DNA of 64,000 nt, taken from Citrobacter europaeus (GTDB lineage: Bacteria > Pseudomonadota > Gammaproteobacteria > Enterobacterales > Enterobacteriaceae). Below, piece after piece: positions 42,345 through 50,963 of the stretch (position 1 is the stretch's first letter; every line of letters begins with the position of its first letter). The notes under the pieces are model-generated. The model was not told the DNA's origin, did no database searches, and was given only the letters and a program-made list of their open reading frames with translations. Position numbers and translations under genes: made by a program. The DNA lies in assembly GCA_020099315.1 (NCBI GenBank), contig CP083650.1, positions 2,294,001 to 2,358,000 of the forward strand, read 5' to 3'.

Positions 42345-44465
42345 TTACTCAAAATGCCAGGCCAGATTAATACCTACGCCATAGTTTCGTCCTGGCGCCG
42401 GTTCGTAGTATCTGCCATTTGACTCATTCACAATCACCGAGCCGACATAAGTTTTATCGAACAGATTATCTACCCGACCGAACAGGTCTACCATGAGACT
42501 GCTGTAATAAAATTTATAACCGATATTCAAGCCAACAACGGTATATGACGGGGCTTTCGCCGTATTTTCATCATTGGCCATAATGTCGCCCATATAACGA
42601 ACATCTGCTCCCGCATACCAACCTTCATCAGGAACGTAGCCCAGTGACGCAAATCCCATGTTTTGCGCTATGCCGGGCAGTCGGTTGCCATTGCAGTTTT
42701 GATCCCCACAAACGTTGCTGCGGTAGGTGGCATCCAGCCAGGTCCATGACGCTTTTGCGCGCCAGTTTGCGGCAAAGCGTTGGTCCCAGGATAACTCGCC
42801 TCCCTGACGGCGAGTTTTTCCGGCGTTTTTATACGTTGTCCGTCCGCCGTTGCTGCTGTCAACGACGATTTCGTCGTCCGTGTTAGTCTGGAACAAGGCC
42901 GCGGTAAACAATCCATCGCCAACACGTGTTTTGCTACCGATTTCAACGGTGTCACTTGTGGACGGCTGTAAACCAAAATTCATGCCGCTTTGGCCGTCGG
43001 AACGGTAGGACAGTTCGTTGATGGTGGGTGTTTCGAACCCGCGACCCGCGGCCAAATAGACGTTCCAGGCATCGGTGATGGCATATTTTAACGATCCGGC
43101 AGGCAACCATTGGTGATAGCTGGCGTCACCGCTGTCATCTCCGTTACCGGGCGTAATATAGCGATCGTTAGAATCAAACCACACTGAACTGTAACGAACG
43201 CCGGCATCCAGTGAGAGTTTCTGCGTTAATTGCCACTGGGTTTGCAGATAGGGGTCGACATTCCACATCAGGTTGCGTTCGTTACGGCGTAAGTCGCCTT
43301 TTTGCCCATACTCCGGCACGCCATCATCAAGACGGAAGTTATTGTAGCCTTTACGGTTTTCGCTCATGTTTTCATAATTCAGACCGGTGGTGAAAGTCAC
43401 GGGTATGCCCAGCTCACCCCGATGAGTCCAGCGGTTGTCTATCCCCTGATAATGACGTTGCAGGGTAATGACGCCTCCCGCATGAGACGGTTTTAACTGT
43501 GGAGCCATCGGGATTGACTGATACTGAGTGGTTTCACGTTCCCCCGCATAGGTCATGATGCTGATATCATCCTGCGCGCTAAGCTGGCGTTCATAGCGCA
43601 ATCCCGCCTGGGTCTGCTTGATGGTTTTTCGCGTATCGAATTGCTCAGCGCGGGGCGATTGCTGCGGATCGACCTGCCATTCCGACTCGGTAAGACCGCC
43701 GGGATCGTCGGCTTTACTGTCTACACTATTGAAAATCAGAGTCAGTTTGCTCGCATCGTCTATGCGCACGCCAAGTTTGGCATTGGCCAGATTTTTTTGC
43801 GCGCTACTGTGATCGCGATAACCGTGGGTGGTAAACCGGGTTGTTGAAACGGTGTAATCCACATCGCCTTGCTGAGTACCATCGCCCAGAGCTCCCGTTG
43901 CTTTTAACCCGTAGCGCCAGGTGCCAAAACTGCCGTAATAACTACTGGCTTCAATGGTTGGCGGCTCATGTCCCGTTTCAGTACTGACATTCATCACTCC
44001 GCCGGACGCATTGCCATACAGAGCAGAGAAGGGGCCGCGTAAAACCTCAATATTTTGTACGCTGCTAATGTCGATATTGGATGTTTGACCCTGTCCATCC
44101 GGCATGGTTGCTGGAATACCATCGACGTACAAACGAATACCGCGGATACCATAAGTGGTTCGCGAACCAAATCCACGAATCGATAGCTGGAGGTCCTGGG
44201 CGTAATTCTGTCGGTTTTGTACCTGTAGCCCCGGGACGCTGGTCAGGGATTCAGACAAGTTAATGCGCGGCGTTGCCAGACGCATATCCTCCCCGTCAAC
44301 AACGCTGACGGCAGCAGGAGTATCCAGCTCAGAAAAGGACTGTGGCGTCGCACTCACGATCAGCGTTTGATCGTTTATCTCACTTTCTGCCAAGGCAAAA
44401 GGCGAGAAGAAGGCAGGCAATAAAGAAACAGGAACAACAGTATAGCGGGCTGAAAAAATCGTCAT
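42345..44465 (-). CDS. pqqU: TonB-dependent PQQ receptor PqqU (YncD)
   Basis: This 706-residue outer-membrane protein matches E. coli PqqU/YncD (700 residues), which takes up the redox cofactor pyrroloquinoline quinone and serves as a phage receptor. Order: signal peptide (to about residue 26), a TonB box near QTLIVSA, plug domain (about 45-160, with RGIRLYVDGIPATMPDGQG), then a 22-strand barrel ending in the expected C-terminal aromatic residue pattern (AWHFE). It is divergent from yncE, with a Fur-box-like site between the two. Confidence 0.93.
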   Translation of the reverse strand: MTIFSARYTVVPVSLLPAFFSPFALAESEINDQTLIVSATPQSFSELDTPAAVSVVDGEDMRLATPRINLSESLTSVPGLQVQNRQNYAQDLQLSIRGFGSRTTYGIRGIRLYVDGIPATMPDGQGQTSNIDISSVQNIEVLRGPFSALYGNASGGVMNVSTETGHEPPTIEASSYYGSFGTWRYGLKATGALGDGTQQGDVDYTVSTTRFTTHGYRDHSSAQKNLANAKLGVRIDDASKLTLIFNSVDSKADDPGGLTESEWQVDPQQSPRAEQFDTRKTIKQTQAGLRYERQLSAQDDISIMTYAGERETTQYQSIPMAPQLKPSHAGGVITLQRHYQGIDNRWTHRGELGIPVTFTTGLNYENMSENRKGYNNFRLDDGVPEYGQKGDLRRNERNLMWNVDPYLQTQWQLTQKLSLDAGVRYSSVWFDSNDRYITPGNGDDSGDASYHQWLPAGSLKYAITDAWNVYLAAGRGFETPTINELSYRSDGQSGMNFGLQPSTSDTVEIGSKTRVGDGLFTAALFQTNTDDEIVVDSSNGGRTTYKNAGKTRRQGGELSWDQRFAANWRAKASWTWLDATYRSNVCGDQNCNGNRLPGIAQNMGFASLGYVPDEGWYAGADVRYMGDIMANDENTAKAPSYTVVGLNIGYKFYYSSLMVDLFGRVDNLFDKTYVGSVIVNESNGRYYEPAPGRNYGVGINLAWHFE

Positions 44466-44620
44466 GAATAAGGCCAGTTATGATGCTTACGTTGAAAAAC
44501 GAACGGTAAGCATGTGAATTTTTTTATAAAAGATGAATTTTAGCGCTGCGTAATTGCGGTAATTTTTCGGGCAATGAAAACGATTGTAGTCAATATGTGA
44601 AGAAGTGCTCCACTTTGCGA

Positions 44621-44646
44621 TGAATAATGATTACTATTCTCATTCC
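44621..44646. promoter_or_regulatory. Fur-box-like site between pqqU and yncE
   Basis: The reverse strand reads TGAGAATAGTAATCATTATT, a good match to overlapping Fur hexamers (GATAATGATAATCATTATC). It lies about 80 bp upstream of yncE, in the 258-bp divergent promoter region. yncE is iron- and Fur-regulated in E. coli. Confidence 0.65.
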
Positions 44647-44723
44647 AAAAAAAGCAAAACCATGATTTTGCTCATTGAAGCTATGTGAAGCAGTAACAAA
44701 CGAATTTATCAAAGGGAGTCGTC

Positions 44724-45785
44724 ATGTCTTTACGTCATCTGTTTTCACCGCGTCTGCGTGGTTCTTTACTGTTAGGTTCACTGCTCGTTGCATCATCTTT
44801 TACTACGCAGGCTGCAGAAGAACTGCTGCGCAAAGCCGTGGGCAAAGGTGCCTATGAAATGGCATACAGCCAGCAAGAGAACGCACTGTGGCTGGCGACC
44901 TCACAGAGCCGCAAACTGGATACCGGCGGGGTGGTTTATCGTCTTGACCCGGTCACCCTCGAAGTGACTCAGGTTATTCATAACGATCTCAAACCGTTCG
45001 GCGCCACCATCAACAACGCCACGCAAACGCTGTGGTTCGGCAACACGGTAAACAGCGCGGTAACGGCGATGGATGCCAAAACCGGCGCGGTGAAAGGACG
45101 CCTGGTACTTGATGCGCGTAAGCGTTCTGAAGATGTTCGCCCGCTGCAGCCGCGTGAACTGGTCGCCGATGATGCTACCAACACCGTATACATTAGCGGT
45201 ATTGGTAAAGAGAGCGTGATTTGGGTTGTGGACGGTGATGCTATTAAACTGAAGGACACCATTCAAAATACCGGCAAAATGAGCACCGCTCTGGCTGTCG
45301 ACAGTAAAGCTAAGCGCCTGTACACCGCCAATGCGGACGGTGAATTCATCACCGTCGATACTACCACCAACAAAATTCTCAGCCGTAAAAAGCTGCTGGA
45401 TGATGGAAAAGAGCATTTCTTCATCAACCTGAGCCTGGACACCGCGGGCAACCGCGCCTTTGTCACCGACTCTAAAGGGGCGGAAGTGCTGGTCATCGAC
45501 ACCCGTAATGGCAACGTTCTGGCAAAAGTCGCTGCGCCAGAATCCCTGGCCGTACTGTTTAACCCGGCACGTAATGAAGCCTACGTGACCCATCGTCAGG
45601 CCGGCAAAGTGAGCGTGATCGACGCGAAAAGCTATAAAGTCGTTAAAACGTTCGAGACCCCAACATTCCCGAACAGCCTGGCGCTCTCCGCCGATGGTAA
45701 AACCCTGTACGTCAGCGTGAAACAAAAATCCACTCGCGAGCAGGAAGCCACTCAGCCGGACGATGTTATTCGTATTGCGCTGTAA
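44724..45785 (+). CDS. yncE: YncE, periplasmic seven-bladed beta-propeller protein
   Basis: This 353-residue protein is the length of E. coli YncE. A Sec signal peptide ends near TQA (about residue 31). The rest consists of seven YVTN-type propeller repeats (for example VYISGIGKESVIWVVD and ALSADGKTLYVSV). E. coli YncE binds single-stranded DNA in vitro and is induced by iron limitation; its physiological role is uncertain. AAAGGGAG precedes the ATG. Confidence 0.93.
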   Translation: MSLRHLFSPRLRGSLLLGSLLVASSFTTQAAEELLRKAVGKGAYEMAYSQQENALWLATSQSRKLDTGGVVYRLDPVTLEVTQVIHNDLKPFGATINNATQTLWFGNTVNSAVTAMDAKTGAVKGRLVLDARKRSEDVRPLQPRELVADDATNTVYISGIGKESVIWVVDGDAIKLKDTIQNTGKMSTALAVDSKAKRLYTANADGEFITVDTTTNKILSRKKLLDDGKEHFFINLSLDTAGNRAFVTDSKGAEVLVIDTRNGNVLAKVAAPESLAVLFNPARNEAYVTHRQAGKVSVIDAKSYKVVKTFETPTFPNSLALSADGKTLYVSVKQKSTREQEATQPDDVIRIAL

Positions 45786-45792
45786 TATAAAT

Positions 45793-45810
45793 GGAGGGGG
45801 AAACCCCTCC
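45793..45810 (+). terminator. Hairpin after yncE, probable terminator
   Basis: GGAGGGG and CCCCTCC form a 7-bp GC-rich stem with a short loop, followed by TGTCATTTCT. It lies 8 bp after the yncE stop. Confidence 0.6.
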
Positions 45811-45922
45811 TGTCATTTCTCTAAACCCCACGATACGCCTCGTTACACCCCGCCAGTAGCCTCACCCACTTCAGGGACTTACACTACGCCCTCAACGGCT
45901 AACTGAATAACGCAGGAATACC

Positions 45923-46144
45923 ATGAAAAAGCCACTTATCTGTCTGTGTGCAGGCGTGATGCTGTTTACCCTGGCAGGATGCACCACCGATTACGTCATG
46001 ACGACGAAAAGCGGACAAACCATCACCACCCAGGGTAAGCCAAAACTGGATAAAGACACGGGAATGACCAGCTATACCGATCAGGATGGGAATGCGCGGG
46101 AAATTAACAGCAACGACGTTGCGCAGTTGATTGAAGCGAACTAA
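45923..46144 (+). CDS. YgdI/YgdR-family small lipoprotein
   Basis: This 73-residue protein has a lipoprotein signal with lipobox LAGC (cysteine at residue 20, then TTD) and a DUF903 domain. The conserved pattern is YVMTTKSGQTITTQGKPKLD, then an SYTDQDGNAREINSNDV segment. Family members in E. coli (YgdI, YgdR) are small SH3-like outer-membrane lipoproteins of unknown role. AGGA is found about eight bases upstream of the ATG. It is probably a single-gene unit between yncE and the ansP terminator. Confidence 0.85.
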   Translation: MKKPLICLCAGVMLFTLAGCTTDYVMTTKSGQTITTQGKPKLDKDTGMTSYTDQDGNAREINSNDVAQLIEAN

Positions 46145-46148
46145 AAAA

Positions 46149-46180
46149 GAAGGCCTGAAGGGGTAACCTGTCAGGCCTTC
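46149..46180 (-). terminator. Terminator of ansP
   Basis: Perfect 10-bp arms GAAGGCCTGA and TCAGGCCTTC are flanked by AAAAAA on the left, which reads as a U-run for minus-strand transcripts. It lies 5 bp past the ansP stop and may also slow transcription from the lipoprotein gene. Confidence 0.85.
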
Positions 46181-46185
46181 TGCCG

Positions 46186-47628
46186 TTATGGCGCGGTGCG
46201 GTGGATTTCTGCAACGCGTTTACGAACGCCGAACCAGCCCGCAACCAGCAGGATAGCAATCAGCGGTAATGAGGCGATGGTATAGGTGCCGTTCGGATAA
46301 TCAAACGCCATCAGCACCAGAACGCTCAGCAGGAACAGCAGCGTTAACCAGGAGGTAAATGGCGCGCCCGGCAGTTTAAAGCTGACGTCTGCCGTTTTGC
46401 CTTCTTTTATGGCCCGGCGCAGACGCATCTGACAGACCATGATAAATCCCCATGACGCAATAATGCCTAATGACGCGAAGTTCAACACGATCTCAAATAC
46501 CTGCGACGGCACCAGATAGTTCAGGAAAACACCGACGACATACACGACCAGCGTGGCGAGGATCCCAGCCCAGGGCACCTGTTGACGACTCATTTTAGCC
46601 ATAAATTTCGGCGCCGATCCGCCCATCGACATGGAACGTAAAATACGTCCGGTGCAGTACAACCCTGAATTAAGGCTGGAAAGCGCCGCGGTGAGCACCA
46701 CAATATTCATGATACTGCCAATGTACGGCACGCCCAGTTTGGAAAAGAAAGTAACAAACGGACTTTGCCCCGCCTGATAGGCGTTCCATGGCAATAACAG
46801 AACCAGCAGTACGACAGAACCCACATAGAACAGACCAATACGCCAGATGACGCTATTGATCGCTTTCGGCACCATCGTTTGCGGATCTTTGCACTCACCG
46901 GCGGCTGTACCCACCAGTTCAATAGAGGCGAATGCGAAAACCACACCCTGTACCAGAACTAACGCAGGCAGCAGGCCATGCGGGAAGAATCCGCCGTTGT
47001 CGGTAATCAAATGAAAACCCGTGGCGTTACCGTCCAGCGGTTTTCCGGTGCCTAAAAAGACGGTACCCACTACAAGGAAAATGACAATTGCCAGCACTTT
47101 CACCAACGCAAACCAAAACTCCATCTCTGCGAACCATTTCACGCCGATCATGTTCATGGTGCCGACAATGGCCAGCGCGCCGAGAGCGAACACCCATTGC
47201 GGTACATCACCAAAGGCGCCCCAGTAGTGCATATACAACGCCACCGCGGTGATATCGACAATACCGGTCATTGCCCAGTTGATGAAGTACATCCAGCCCG
47301 CCACGTAGGCGGCCTTTTCGCCGAGAAACTCGCGGGCGTAGGAGACAAAACTGCCGCTGGAAGGGCGATGTAAAACCAGCTCGCCGAGCGCGCGCAGTAT
47401 AAAGAACGAAAAAATACCACACACCAGATAGACCAGCGCCAGAGCGGGGCCGGCCATCTGCAAGCGTGCGCCAGCGCCTAAAAACAGCCCGGTACCAATT
47501 GCGCCACCAATGGCGATCATTTGTACCTGTCGATTGCCCATCGCTTTGTGATACCCCTCTTCGTGGGCATTCAACCAGCGTCGTTTCGCCGCATGTTGCT
47601 CCGCGGCTTGCGTGTTGTTTGTGTTCAT
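46186..47628 (-). CDS. ansP: L-asparagine permease AnsP
   Basis: This 480-residue, 12-helix amino acid permease of the APC/AAT family is nearly identical to E. coli AnsP. The N-terminal block MIAIGGAIGTGLFLGAG is the family signature. It imports L-asparagine with protons. The start at 47628 (MNTNNTQ) has CAGGA upstream; the longer open frame is not supported. The C-terminus ends at EIHRTAP, about 20 residues shorter than E. coli AnsP, which carries an acidic tail. All transmembrane parts are intact. Confidence 0.92.
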   Translation of the reverse strand: MNTNNTQAAEQHAAKRRWLNAHEEGYHKAMGNRQVQMIAIGGAIGTGLFLGAGARLQMAGPALALVYLVCGIFSFFILRALGELVLHRPSSGSFVSYAREFLGEKAAYVAGWMYFINWAMTGIVDITAVALYMHYWGAFGDVPQWVFALGALAIVGTMNMIGVKWFAEMEFWFALVKVLAIVIFLVVGTVFLGTGKPLDGNATGFHLITDNGGFFPHGLLPALVLVQGVVFAFASIELVGTAAGECKDPQTMVPKAINSVIWRIGLFYVGSVVLLVLLLPWNAYQAGQSPFVTFFSKLGVPYIGSIMNIVVLTAALSSLNSGLYCTGRILRSMSMGGSAPKFMAKMSRQQVPWAGILATLVVYVVGVFLNYLVPSQVFEIVLNFASLGIIASWGFIMVCQMRLRRAIKEGKTADVSFKLPGAPFTSWLTLLFLLSVLVLMAFDYPNGTYTIASLPLIAILLVAGWFGVRKRVAEIHRTAP

Positions 47629-47869
47629 TACGATTCCTGTTGACCTGACAAAATACAAAATCCTTTTTGCCGCACCAGTTGCGGCGAAAACAGCCTTACC
47701 CTTCATGGTGTTACGGAGTAAAACGGCCGGCCGAGCATCCTACATTCAATTGATCGGTTCCGCAAAGCCCCGATAACAAGAATTCAGCATTTTTATGCAG
47801 CCACAGCTGGTGCGGTGTGGCCTCGATTCAGCCAATAAAAGAGAAGGGTGTTAATACATGGAGAGGCGT

Positions 47870-47900
47870 GCGCTTATCGAGACATTTACCCGATAAGCGC
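47870..47900. terminator. Hairpin after the Aer-like gene, possible terminator
   Basis: Perfect 10-bp arms GCGCTTATCG and CGATAAGCGC enclose an 11-base loop, 8 bp beyond the stop of the chemoreceptor gene. No T-run follows on the minus strand. The remaining 240 bp up to ansP should hold its promoter. Confidence 0.5.
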
Positions 47901-47907
47901 TGCAACG

Positions 47908-49449
47908 TTATGCTGATACGCCAAAGACCTGAACGGCCTGCTGTAAGCGCGATGAACGCTGGGTCAGATCGGCGGTAGCGTCGGTGACGCGCTCCACCAT
48001 CTCGGCATTATTGTGTGTCATGGCGCCAACGCGTGAAATCGAATCGTTAATCAGATCCAGCGCCTGGGTTTGCTCGCGCGTGGCCAGACTAATGTCTTTG
48101 ATCATCATCGACATCTGCATTACATCGCCAATCATCCCGGTGAGATGCGTTTCCGTTTGCTCCACCATTTTGACGCCGCTGTTAACGTTAGCGACATTCT
48201 TCTCAATAAGCTGTTTAATCTCTTTTGCCGCCGACGCCGAGTGCTGCGCCAGATTGCGAACTTCTGCCGCGACAACGGCGAAGCCGCGCCCTGATTCCCC
48301 GGCTCGTGCGGCCTCAACCGCGGCATTGAGCGCCAGAATATTGGTCTGAAAGGCGATGCTGTCGATAACGCCAATGATGTCGACGATCTGTCCATTGTCA
48401 CGCGATATCGCCTGCATCATGGCGATAGTTTGTTTCATGATATCGCCACCTTCTGCTGCGTTGGCGCTGGTTTTATCGGCCATAGTCATAGTATGTGCCG
48501 CGGTTTCAGCGGTTTGCTGTACCGCACTGCCAATTTCTTCGATGGCTGCAGCCGTTTGTTGCAGGTCGGCAGAGGTTTCTTCTGAACGCTTATGCAGCGC
48601 TGTACCTTCTTTTGATACCCGCTGACTGATAGCGCGAATACCGGTTATTTGCTTACTGACGTCATCGACCAGAGAATTCAGATTAAGCCCGGATTGATTA
48701 ACCAGACGCATCAGCATTCCGATCTCATCCACCCGATTTAAATGACAGTTATCAGGTTTTCGCCCCGATACCACTTTCTTCATTTGCGTCAGTAGCGTAT
48801 TAACTGGCTGACAAATTTGATACTTAAGGTAAATAGCAAGCATTAGAAATAAGAACAACAATCCACCCGCCTGAATAAATGGATTGACAGGGGCGAAGAT
48901 AAATAACAAAGAGAACAGGGAGATTACCCCTAAAGAATAATTGACGCGCTGACTAATACTCAACCATTTAAACATTGATGCCCATGACAATATGCCGCGA
49001 CGAATCATAATGCCCTTAAAAAGTTGAAATCCTTTAAGCTGCTGATTATTAATTTTTTGATATAAGCTTTCGCTTTGAGTTATTTCATCGCGCGAAGGAA
49101 CGGTACGCACCGAGATGTAGCCAGTGAGCTTTTCATTGTGCCAGACCGGCGTAACGTTGGCGCGAACCCAGTAATGGTCGCCATTCTGCCGGCGATTTTT
49201 CACCATCCCTGTCCAGCTGTCTCCCTGCTGTAGCGTGTACCACATATCGGCGAAAGCAGCCGGAGGCATGTCGGGATGGCGAATAATATTATGCGGTTCG
49301 CCCATTAACTGATGTTCGTCAAATCCACTGGCATCAATAAAAGCAGAGTTGGCGTAGGTAATATGACTTTCTTTATCCGTCGTTGAAAGCAGCGTCGCTT
49401 TGCCGTTAAGTGTGTGCTCAATTTGTGTAACGGGCATGTTACTTTTCAT
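47908..49449 (-). CDS. Aer-like PAS-domain chemoreceptor (energy taxis)
   Basis: This 513-residue receptor aligns with E. coli Aer from the first residues. The PAS domain (about 20-120) keeps the FAD-site motifs of Aer (IIRHPDMPPAAFADMW and KNRRQNGDHYWVRANV). A hydrophobic hairpin anchor follows (about 175-215), then a HAMP-like region and the signalling coiled coil with the conserved tip SIAFQTNILALNAAVEAARA. There is no periplasmic domain, so it probably senses the internal redox state. It lacks NWETF, like Aer. The start at 49449 aligns with Aer residue 1 and has GGGG upstream; ATG 49479 is the alternative. The true aer gene of E. coli lies elsewhere, so this is likely a paralogue. Confidence 0.88.
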   Translation of the reverse strand: MKSNMPVTQIEHTLNGKATLLSTTDKESHITYANSAFIDASGFDEHQLMGEPHNIIRHPDMPPAAFADMWYTLQQGDSWTGMVKNRRQNGDHYWVRANVTPVWHNEKLTGYISVRTVPSRDEITQSESLYQKINNQQLKGFQLFKGIMIRRGILSWASMFKWLSISQRVNYSLGVISLFSLLFIFAPVNPFIQAGGLLFLFLMLAIYLKYQICQPVNTLLTQMKKVVSGRKPDNCHLNRVDEIGMLMRLVNQSGLNLNSLVDDVSKQITGIRAISQRVSKEGTALHKRSEETSADLQQTAAAIEEIGSAVQQTAETAAHTMTMADKTSANAAEGGDIMKQTIAMMQAISRDNGQIVDIIGVIDSIAFQTNILALNAAVEAARAGESGRGFAVVAAEVRNLAQHSASAAKEIKQLIEKNVANVNSGVKMVEQTETHLTGMIGDVMQMSMMIKDISLATREQTQALDLINDSISRVGAMTHNNAEMVERVTDATADLTQRSSRLQQAVQVFGVSA

Positions 49450-49485
49450 AGAGGCCCCATGATGGTATGTATAATCCATACAAAA

Positions 49486-49509
49486 ATCCCCGCAATAAAA
49501 TCGGGGGAT
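49486..49509 (-). promoter_or_regulatory. Leader hairpin upstream of the Aer-like gene
   Basis: On the minus strand ATCCCC and GGGGAT pair around a 12-base loop and are followed by TTTTTG. This terminator-like structure lies about 37-60 bp upstream of the start codon and could act as an attenuator. Confidence 0.4.
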
Positions 49510-49964
49510 ATTAAAAAGCTGTTTTAAACCGTTTTAATAAGAAACGCTGCATTCTCTACTAATCATCATTGCTGTGGAAGTATTTAAATTTAAAAAAACC
49601 AGGTGAACTATTCATTCAGCGTCATAAAAGTGAAACATTTAATACAACCGCATAACGTTGCAAGTCGTTTAACCTGACTTAACGTAAATCGCGCTAAAAA
49701 ACGTTTTCGTAAAAAGAAAACTGGTATGAAATTATTTTGATGCTATTTCTGTGAAACCAGTAACCCTATTATATTTTGTAGGCCATAAAGTCCGGATTTG
49801 TTCCGCTGAGTGTTCCGACCAGTAAAACAAGCCCCTGGTATTATCCCTGATGGCAACAGGGTTGGTTATCTACTTTTTAGCTGAACAAATGTGAATTAAA
49901 TGTTTCTGTATGGTTATTCAATAAATTAATAATAAAGACATGTTAACAAGCATAGGCCCGTAAC
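49510..49964. other. Non-coding AT-rich region between divergent aer-like gene and the S-salvage operon
   Basis: No convincing reading frame is present. It should contain the promoters of both divergent units. The last 60 bp before the monooxygenase gene are very AT-rich (TTATTCAATAAATTAATAAT), compatible with a promoter and an activator site. I cannot identify a specific operator. Confidence 0.5.
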
Positions 49965-50963
49965 ATGTCATATCGCCTGAGTATTCTGGATAAAAGCCCC
50001 ATCGGGGAAGGTGAAACCGCCGCGATGGCGCTTGACCGGACGTTGCGTCTGGCGCAACTGGCAGAAGAGTGGGGATACCATCGTTTCTGGATCGCGGAAC
50101 ACCATAATACGCCACAGCTGGCCAGTCCATCGCCGGAGTTGGTGATCGCCTGGATCCTCGGGCAAACCCAGCGTATCCGCGTAGGTTCCGGCGGCGTGAT
50201 GTTGCAACATTACAGCCCGTACAAAGTGGCGGAAAACTTCAATCTTCTGGCATCACTGGCCCCTGGACGTGTCGATCTCGGCGTAGGGAAAGCCCCTGGC
50301 GGCTTACCGCTTTCGACCCAGGCGTTACAGCAGGGACTACATCAGGATGAAAAAGGCAGTTTTGCTGACCAGCTTTCCCAGCTTAACGACTGGCTGGTGC
50401 TGAGTGGAACGGAAAGTGGGGTGACGGTATTCCCAACGCCAATTCCACCGTTACCGCCGGAAGGATTTGTGCTGGGAGCCAGTGTGCAAAGCGCTCAATT
50501 AGCAGCGCAATCCGACTGGAATTTTATCTTCGCTGCGCACCTTAACGGTGACAGAGCGTTATTGCATGACGTTTTGTCTTTCTGGCAGGCCCACAGCACA
50601 TGCCCGACGATAGTCGCCGTCCAGGTGATTGTGGCGGACAGTCACGACACCGCTGCGCAACTGGCGGAAAACGTACAAATCTGGGGCGTAGAACTGGAAG
50701 ATGGTCAACGTGTCACAGTAGCCAGCGAAGAACAGGCGCTGGCATTTGCCGCACAGGCTGGCAGTCCCCCACGCAAAATAGCGCGTCGTGAGCTGGCGTT
50801 GTTACACGGCACCGCTCAGGAAGTGATGGCAAAGTTGAATGCTCTGCATACGCAATTTGGTATTGACGAGTTCATTATCGACACGCCAGTGGCGGAAGGG
50901 CACGCGCGTCTGACATCGCTGCGTTTGTTGGCGCAAGCCCATAACGCCGTGGAGGTGCTCTGA
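49965..50963 (+). CDS. MsnO8-family flavin-dependent (luciferase-like) monooxygenase
   Basis: This 332-residue protein has a bacterial-luciferase-like TIM barrel of the MsnO8/YtmO group: LSILDKSPIGEG at the start, HRFWIAEHHNTPQLASPSPE in the middle, and RVGSGGVMLQHYSPYKVAENF. It should use reduced FMN and O2. Bacillus YtmO is its counterpart in an operon for S-methyl/S-alkyl cysteine use. It is the first gene of the operon, and its stop overlaps the start of the next gene (TGATG). The substrate is inferred only from the neighbours. Confidence 0.87.
   Translation: MSYRLSILDKSPIGEGETAAMALDRTLRLAQLAEEWGYHRFWIAEHHNTPQLASPSPELVIAWILGQTQRIRVGSGGVMLQHYSPYKVAENFNLLASLAPGRVDLGVGKAPGGLPLSTQALQQGLHQDEKGSFADQLSQLNDWLVLSGTESGVTVFPTPIPPLPPEGFVLGASVQSAQLAAQSDWNFIFAAHLNGDRALLHDVLSFWQAHSTCPTIVAVQVIVADSHDTAAQLAENVQIWGVELEDGQRVTVASEEQALAFAAQAGSPPRKIARRELALLHGTAQEVMAKLNALHTQFGIDEFIIDTPVAEGHARLTSLRLLAQAHNAVEVL

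Noticed and set aside
44901..45725. A 274-codon minus-strand frame within yncE
   Set aside because: It is antisense to yncE and has no family resemblance or ribosome site.
49450..49479. ATG at 49479 as start of the Aer-like receptor
   Set aside because: The ATG at 49449 aligns residue for residue with the N-terminus of E. coli Aer (shared VTQ, L and LSTTD positions), so the ten-residue extension is less likely.
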